A stretch of DNA of 64,000 nt from Oreohelix idahoensis (Eukaryota > Mollusca > Gastropoda > Stylommatophora > Oreohelicidae), in assembly GCA_024509875.1 (NCBI GenBank), contig JAMPIV010019857.1, positions 775,816-839,815 of the forward strand. The letters are read 5' to 3'. Shown in pieces: positions 57,647-64,000 of this stretch (position 1 is its first letter; every line of letters begins with the position of its first letter). The notes beneath the pieces are model-generated. The model saw nothing but the letters and a program-made list of their open reading frames with translations, was not told where the DNA came from and did not search any database. The position numbers and the translations under genes were made by a program.

Positions 57647-59217
57647 CAGGGCCGGATTAAGCTAGTACGGGGCCTGTAGCATATGTTAAGAAAGGGGCCC
57701 TATATTAAAAAAAACAATAAAACAACACAAATATATTTGAACACATACATTTTTAATTTGCATAGTAATTATCATTATCAAAAGTAACAACACAGTCAAC
57801 ATTATTGTTTAAACATTAATGTTTCTACATTTCGCATGAGCAAATTTGTTGATATAGAATGTATCAATTTCACGCAGAAGTTTATGTTCAATGCTCATTA
57901 GTGTGAGATTGTTCAATCTCTTTTGACCCATGGTGCTCCTTAGTTCATTTTTAATCATTTTCAGTTTTGAAAATGATCGTTCTCCACTGCAGTTGGTTAC
58001 CATTAGTGACAAATAGATGCGCAAGGCGATTTCTACATTTGGAAAACAAGACTCCAAAGAATTGTCAATTATCAAACGTTAAAACTGTAACTCTACAAGG
58101 TCTCGAGTAGTGCCAATATGAGAAGCAAGATCAGTTTTCAACAGTTCTGTAAACTGCACAAGTTCTTCACAAAGACTTTCTTCCAGATCTTCCGGATATG
58201 ATTTAATAAGATTCGATGATCTCGTTACCACTTCTTCAGGTGTAAACGACTGTAACTGACGAAGGAATCCAAATACATCATTCAACTTTTGATAAGCTTT
58301 CTGGCGTTTTGACAAGGCAGAGAGCAAGCTATCAATAAGGACAAGAAATGTTCGGCTTTTAAACTGCTGAGAAGGCGTTTGAGATTCAACAAGTGGATCA
58401 AGTGTGCTGGAACCAATTAAATCATCATACTCTCGATTTCGTTTGTGTTTTCTTCGAGTTTGTTCTTGATAATGTTCACACTCAGTCAGATCCTTGGCCT
58501 TTTGCTCTATGTCTGCAAAAGTAGACGGCATAGCTTGAATATACCCCCGCAGGGATTCATAGAGTGCACAAGCTGTATTCAAATCTTGGTCAGAAGATTG
58601 CAAAGAAGCACTGGGCATTTGAAAACGCTGTAATACTTGATTCCACAGTATGATCATTATTCCTGCTTATAACTTCGTCATGGTTGAAAGTAGACCACGA
58701 GCCTGTTGACGACACTCTGCCTTCTGATCATTGTTAGCTGAAATATCATCCAAGACTTGTTTTATTGCAGAAAAGCTGTGTAAAAGTGCTTTTGTTGCAT
58801 CTGCCCGAGCGGACCACCTGGTATCTGACAGTCTTTTCACAAAGGGCAAATGGGACTTATTATGAGTACCGCCAGCACATAATGCAGCAGAAAGGAGACC
58901 CCACCGGTAGGTAGAAGCAGAAAAGAAGGTGTACAGGCTTTCAACAAATCCAAAGAAAATGACTGCTTCCGTCCGCAAACAGTTAAGATAAAAATAATGA
59001 AGAGTCACACTAAGTCACCCTCCTATGCTCTTTCTCTCACAACTTCGTGACACCAAATGAAAAGCCGCTAAAGATGGCATAAATCACAAGATCAATGGTT
59101 TAACGCTCGTATTAGAAGATGACCAAAAATTTATGTACATATTTATTGGCGCGGGGCCCCTAAAAGCGCGGGGCTCGTAGCATATGCAACTTTTGCTACT
59201 ACGTTAATCCGGCTCTG
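57647..59217 (-). mobile_element. hAT transposon, ZMYM1-like, internally deleted
   Basis: Inverted ends CAGGGCCGGATTAA (57647) and TTAATCCGGCTCTG (59217) differ at one base over 14, with an 8-bp target duplication GCTGTTAC at 57639-57646 and 59218-59225. The 1,571-bp element keeps only the C-terminal half of a transposase, so it cannot move alone. Confidence 0.95.
57806..59008 (-). pseudogene. hAT transposase C-terminal half
   Basis: One frame runs through, with TAA stops at 58667-58669 and 58079-58081. Segments in order: FFGFVESLYTFFSAST, KRLSDTRWSARADATKAL (the conserved DTRW of ZMYM1/DUF4371-type hAT proteins), a helical middle (RKHKRNREYDD, FKSRTFLVLIDSLLSAL), and the dimerisation domain SCFPNVEIALRIYLSLMVTN, CSGERSFSKLKMIKN and RLNNLTLMSIEH. 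The N-terminal zinc finger and first catalytic Asp are missing. Identity to the hATC domain is clear; the two stops and the deletion make it a non-functional relic. Confidence 0.88.
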
Positions 59218-59319
59218 GCTGTTACCACGATCCGCTTTGTGTGTATACAGGAGTCACACACATTATAAATATTTTAATGGTAGGTAGGTTTCTTAATTTT
59301 TAAATTTTGCCTGTGCAGC

Positions 59320-59608
59320 GGCTGTATGCCTATTCTTAACGATTTCCAACTGCCGAGGGATTTTTAACGCGCGCAACTTGCACAGGTGACCTCCTTTTTT
59401 TCGCCCTAAACCGAGAAGACTATGTATCCAATCTCATTACCCAGGAGATCGGGGGGGGGGTGGGGGGGGGGGAGGGAGAGTATGACATCACTAGGAACCA
59501 CTGGTTCGAGAAAATAATTTCCATCGATTATATTCCCTGTACTGGGAGCGAACCCGGTACCTTTAGCATTAGAGGAGGACGCCATACCTCTTAACCACTC
59601 CGACCCCC
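59320..59608 (-). mobile_element. tRNA-derived SINE family S3
   Basis: Minus-strand head GGGGTCGGAGTGGTTAAGAG (A-box region) and ACCGGGTTCGCTCCCAG (B box). The body matches 22540-22690 in order. A C-run (G-run on plus, 59451-59473) is expanded inside. Confidence 0.75.
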
Positions 59609-59902
59609 AAAGAATGCGTCAGAAATAGAGTGCACTTACATGGAATTGTTTCGTGAAGAACAGAAATATGGAAGATTTTTGTTTGTGTAATTTTTTTCAT
59701 TTTCTTCGTCGCCATCGCCGTTCGCTCTCAAATAACCACATCTATCTCTCTTATAAAGTTGGCAGTCCGTCTCAGGCTTGTCTCGTCACCATACAGTTTC
59801 TCCCTCGAGTGGGTGGGAGAACGCCATGCTGCCACCATGTTCCTCCCATGGTGCCGACAGTCTTGGAGGACATTTTCTTCTGTTTGTTTGCCCTCACCAC
59901 AA

Positions 59903-60130
59903 GGAAACATTTGTGTCTGTCCTCCCCACATGGAAACATATGTGTCTGTCCTCCCCACATGGAAACATTTGTGTCTGTCCTCCCCACATGGAAACATATA
60001 TGTCTGTCCTCCCCACATGGAAATATATGTGTCTGTCCTCCCCACATGGAAACATTTGTGTCTGTCCTCCCCACATGGAAACATATGTGTCTGTCCTCCC
60101 CACATGGAAACATTTGTGTCTGTCCGATTT
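59903..60130 (+). repeat. 29-bp minisatellite, 8 units
   Basis: GGAAACATTTGTGTCTGTCC plus TCCCCACAT repeats at exactly 29 bp from 59903 to 60106; TTT alternates with TAT. Since 29 is not a multiple of 3, frames stay open in several registers; the ORFs over it are artefacts. Confidence 0.95.
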
Positions 60131-60179
60131 TTCAGTTTCAGTTTTTCATTTGATATTGTGTAATTTTTTTTTCCAGTGC

Positions 60180-60900
60180 CAAATGAATCTTTTAGAAGAA
60201 GCAGGCGGAAAAACAAAACACGTTGAGGAAACCTATTGTCAGCATTACCAGGCAGTCCTTGTTCTGGAATCCTCATGGTAACAGAAATAGAGGTAGACTG
60301 AAAAAAAAAATACAAAACCCACACAAAGAAGAGAACAGTAGACAGAAGTGATAATGCAGAGGAAGACATGGACAGACCTTGAGATGGTGGCACGTGACAG
60401 GAAGACATGGACAGACCTTGAGATGGTTGCACGTGACAGGAAGACATGGACAGACCTTGAGATGGTGGCACGTGACAGGAAGACATGGAAAGACCTTGAG
60501 ATGGTGGCACGTGACAGGAAGACATGGAAAGACCTTGAGATGGTGGCACGTGACAGGAAGACATGGAAAGACCTTGAGATGGTGGCACGTGACAGGAAGA
60601 CATGGAAAGACCTTGAGATGGTGGCATGCGACACGATTATTAATGTGGAACTGCTGACAAGAACCAGGCAGGTGCCAGTGGAACAAGAGATTAGAAGACG
60701 ACGCTGAAGATGGACAGGACACACATTGAAGAAGTCTATTGATAGCATTACTGGGCAGTCCTTGTGCTAGAATCCCCAGGGTAATGAAAGAATAAGACAG
60801 AAAAAAAGCATGGATAAGAAAACGCGAGACAGAAGTGAGAATGATGAGGAAGACGGGGACAGACCTTGAGATGTCGGCACATGACAGGAAGACTTGGCAT
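60180..60900 (+). pseudogene. LINE C-terminal end, duplicated, with a 39-bp array inside
   Basis: Around 60200-60290 and 60700-60790 the same LINE end is recognisable: RWTGHTLKKSID, SITGQSLC, NPQGN, a segment common at the C-terminus of many non-LTR RTs. The 39-bp array lies between the two copies and encodes RKTWTDLEMVARD, equivalent to the final W-x-D-L-x-x-x-A-x-DR segment of such proteins. At 60848-60895 an unexpanded version of that unit follows the second copy. Frames are broken throughout. Confidence 0.7.
60361..60640 (+). repeat. 39-bp minisatellite, 7 units
   Basis: Unit GAAGACATGGACAGACCTTG plus AGATGGTGGCACGTGACAG, in frame (13 codons). The first three units have GGACAG and the last four GGAAAG, showing stepwise growth. 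Confidence 0.95.
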
Positions 60901-62569
60901 GGGTTTATTGACGTACTATGTTCCTTGATGAGTTAAAGGGTAATGACTGAATGCATGATAAAATAAATTTTACGGTACGTACAGGCCTCAGGTTTCCCCT
61001 CCTTATTTGTTTAAACGTTTATACAATTCAAACCTACCTTCTTTGTATATTCTCATTCTTCTATCATTTATTAGACACAATATTAAGGTCTTTGTCTTGT
61101 GTAATCTGGTCTATACTGTTTAACAGGGAAACTCCAGAAGTGTATTGTGTCTTTAATTAGTCTAGGTCGTCCCAAAGGTACATATCTGGGTTACGTGGAG
61201 AGATCGTGCTAATTACCTCTGACCACTGTGGTGAAGTGGGATGTTATAAATATTTATAGGGGACTTAGTGTACTGACTGAGATCAGCTGTGAAGGTATCT
61301 ATATCTATTAAGAGTAGTGTATTATAGATAACCTTACTTGCTACCACATATCTATATATCTCAGTCAGAATTATTCTGGGATAGTGTGATGACTACGTTA
61401 TGTGTCTAGGGTATGGGTATGATGAAGTGTAAGTCACAACAACAGACATATAAACAATTTAATTTAATCCACTACTCTTGACAACACTGTGACACTCACA
61501 TACATATAACACTCTATGAGAATATCTTAAGGAGTCACTGATAACTTTTCAAATAACAATATGTATTCATTTCTGTTATGAATGAATAGGTGTCCTGATT
61601 CAATTACAAAGGAACCAGGAATCACAATCAATTTTAATTACAAGTATATGTACAGACTTTATCAATATGAATAATGTAGTGACATATATTATTAAAAATA
61701 TCCTATGTGTGTCAGTTGTGTAGTGGTAATATGAGGTAATACTGGTTTTGTTTTGTTCAAGCTCTGTTGGTATTTGTCATCATGACTTCAATAGTTTGTC
61801 TTAGGGACTAGTATTGGAGATGTTCTCAGTTCCTGATATTAAGACAATTAAATTCCCCTCTGAATGTTATTTTTACAAAGTTATTTCAAGATGAGGGGAT
61901 ATAATGTTGAGCTCAGCTGGCCAAATCAGCTTATCTTGCGTGATGGCGGCAGGAAAGGACTCCTCTGCTCGAATTCTCCTCTGGGCTCTGGAGACACCTC
62001 ACTGATAGCTAAATGAACCAAGGAGTATGCTGTCCGACTCTGGATTCAGCAAAGCTCTGACCAGGTGCTGCTCAGTACCATCAAGACCACGGTCCCTGAA
62101 AACAAGAAGGATGTACCTTCTACTTCATAACTAATTGATACTCTAGTTCTACACTGAGCACAATACAACACAAACATTGAGTTCAGAGCGTTAGGCCAAC
62201 TGTCAGCTTCATCTGAAATACTTTATACCAGCATTACCCTCCTTAATGGTCACTACGCCTCTGCACTTCCAGCATTATTTCTGTCTAATCAATCATCCAG
62301 GTGTCAGTGTACTATTTGGCCATTCCATGCCGTTTTACTTCCCTCCGACACCCTCTGTTCAGGCTGGAGCATTATAGGCTTTATCTCCTGTTTGCCACTG
62401 AACTACACATATATATACAGGCATAAATTAACAATTTACATTCAATTTTCATTAAAAGATACTGAATGGTTCAAGCTTACCACAATTTCATGGAAATAAA
62501 CACAGATACGTTGATTAGCAATGAATTCTGGCACAATTACTGGCACAAATTCCCATCTGCTTATGTTCC
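60901..62569. other. non-coding stretch, nothing recognised
   Basis: No gene, RNA or known repeat recognised over 1.7 kb. This is one of the few stretches that might be old host intergenic sequence. Confidence 0.4.
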
Positions 62570-62706
62570 AGGCTTTTATTTAACACAGATATGAGCTGGC
62601 TTCAACGCACTGTTGCTTTATCAAGATTATTTGCACTAGTGGTCTCGAACTAACGCTCCTAAGTGAGTATATCAGCGAGTCTAGCCAATGAGGCCACGTT
62701 TCGACA
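62570..62706 (-). mobile_element. possible tRNA-derived SINE
   Basis: Minus strand: GTGGCCTCATTGGCTAGACTCG (A-box region), then TTAGTTCGAGACCACTAG (B-box-like), and a body AAGCAACAGTGCGTTGAAGCC. No tail or duplication was found, so the call is tentative. Confidence 0.4.
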
Positions 62707-64000
62707 AGTGTTTGAAAAAATGTTACCTTTTCACGTCTCCCCTAACAACGAAAGATAGTATTTATAGCCCGACCAATCGTGGTTAGTCTTTCATTTGTTG
62801 CGCTCCAATCAATTTGGAGTTTACATGGTAGGCTAATTCTGTAACGTAAGATTTTTTTCAAACACGTTATAAAAAAATTTTATGAGCAGAAATGATTCCA
62901 TGCTGTCAGGCATCCCCACTATTTTATTTTGGGTATAATTTATTAATTCCTGGACTATTTGCGTAACGTTTTACATATTCTTTGTCAGCAAGCCCTAAGG
63001 AACCCAAATATCCAAATTTAAAAGAGCTACGTGGCTGCGTTCAAAATATGTATTTTCTACCTCCTGTTTCGAAGATGTGCTGTCTGGGTACTGTTATGTT
63101 TTCAACCGTAAACCCATCTATTGTTATCTTTCCTAATAAGCGTTTTTTTATGATTTATAAACCTAACTCTGGGATGGGTAATGTATTTTATCACTGTCCG
63201 TCTGAAAAAAAGTTAGTGCATGTAGTCTTACACGCGTGATGGCAGCATTTGTGTATCGCGCGACGCGGGTTGGGGGTGGCATTAATAGCGAGACGCGTGT
63301 TTAATTTTGCATGCGTTCGGCTTTATTCGCCCCTCTCTCTTCTCGCTATCCTTTAGTCCATCTGTCTTTTGATCTTGGTAACATAGTGTAGAAAAAGACA
63401 TGAATGGAATTTAAAATTTAGGTCAACTTGCATATTTCAAGGTTTTTCTTAGAAAGGCAGTGTAACTGTCTTTTTTTCTTGTTGAGGTGATCACTGGCCC
63501 AAGACAGTATACATGTTGTTAGATGTGTAGTGCGAGCGTATGATGAATTGAGTGTGGGTGCGAATGAAGGCGCGAATGTGTTTAGGCTCGTATAGATGTA
63601 GATCCTGCAACCCATACTCTCACATGCGGTAATCAAGGATGCTTTGACACTGCAGGCATGTTTCAAGACATTTATTGACGGGAACACACATAATATCAAC
63701 AGGAACAGTCAGTGTAACAAGGTCATGCTGACCTGACATCGATAGGTATACATTTGGCATTCAAAAAGGTAAACATCAGAATAGACGTGCATGGTCAATA
63801 GCAAAGTTCTTCAATAATGACAGTTCGTAGCGTCGCCCTTGGCGTCTCTGACTAAACGCGTCAGATGCCTTAGTTACTTTGACACATAGGTGCAACTTGG
63901 CACTCCCCGCCAATTGCACATATCAGGCTGTCGATATAATTAGCGAAAGCACAGGCCTCGTTCCTGTCGTTCGGCTCCGTGTACCTTTGTTAATAGGTTA
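62707..64000. other. non-coding stretch, nothing recognised
   Basis: Small ORFs at 62982-63239 and 63418-63699 show no family resemblance. Confidence 0.4.

Noticed and set aside
59728..60750. Tandem-repeat proteins of 100-300 residues over the 29-bp and 39-bp arrays
   Set aside because: Several frames on both strands are open simultaneously; the 39-bp array derives from a LINE end.

Overview
This window is animal nuclear DNA made almost entirely of transposable elements, their ruins and tandem repeats. I found no convincing host protein-coding gene, no rRNA or true tRNA gene, and no bacterial-style operon. The signs of an animal genome are non-LTR retrotransposons with an AP-like endonuclease, Ty3/Gypsy LTR elements, hAT and pogo/Tigger-like DNA transposons, tRNA-derived SINEs, and long (TA)n microsatellites. 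A marine invertebrate, perhaps a mollusc, would fit the element mix, but that is a low-confidence inference. All-frame open reading frames in the tandem arrays and TA tracts are artefacts of repeats that lack stops.

Layout. 0-7 kb: an LTR fragment, a (TA)n tract, then an RTE-like LINE (family A copy 1) carrying a SINE. At about 3.0 kb this LINE turns abruptly into error-like sequence and then into a 2-kb G-rich, almost cytosine-free stretch. 7-11.2 kb: a three-armed inverted repeat and a decayed Gypsy element on the minus strand (gag, integrase pieces, tRNA-Pro-like primer site, long LTR) with a BED-finger hAT transposon inside it. 11-17.4 kb: 28-bp minisatellite, (TA)n, SINEs, and a 64-bp minisatellite of 25 units that grew from the inside of a SINE. 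17.4-21.4 kb: LINE remnant and a nearly full-length LINE family B element. 22-34 kb: more SINEs, LTRs, RNase-H LINE fragments, and LINE family A copy 2 with a complex inverted/direct rearrangement followed by an intact 500-residue reverse transcriptase ORF. 34.9-39.3 kb: termini of a pogo/Tigger-like transposon full of later insertions. 39.4-45.2 kb: another RNase-H LINE, a LINE B insertion with target-site duplication, and a 2.1-kb satellite of a 20-bp unit.

47.6-56.4 kb holds the most notable element: a complete Ty3/Gypsy provirus (8,722 bp) with 772-bp LTRs differing at 6 positions, and a 5-bp target duplication. Its pol has the integrase upstream of reverse transcriptase and RNase H, the order typical of Ty1/copia. 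Among Gypsy-type elements that order is known from the Gmr1 group. It carries one frame break in gag and one in-frame TAA between protease and integrase. The integrase-RT-RNase H ORF itself has all catalytic residues.

57.6-60.9 kb: a ZMYM1-like hAT with terminal repeats and 8-bp duplication, a SINE, a 29-bp minisatellite, and a 39-bp minisatellite derived from the C-terminal coding end of a LINE. From 60.9 kb to the end I see one possible SINE and nothing else recognisable.
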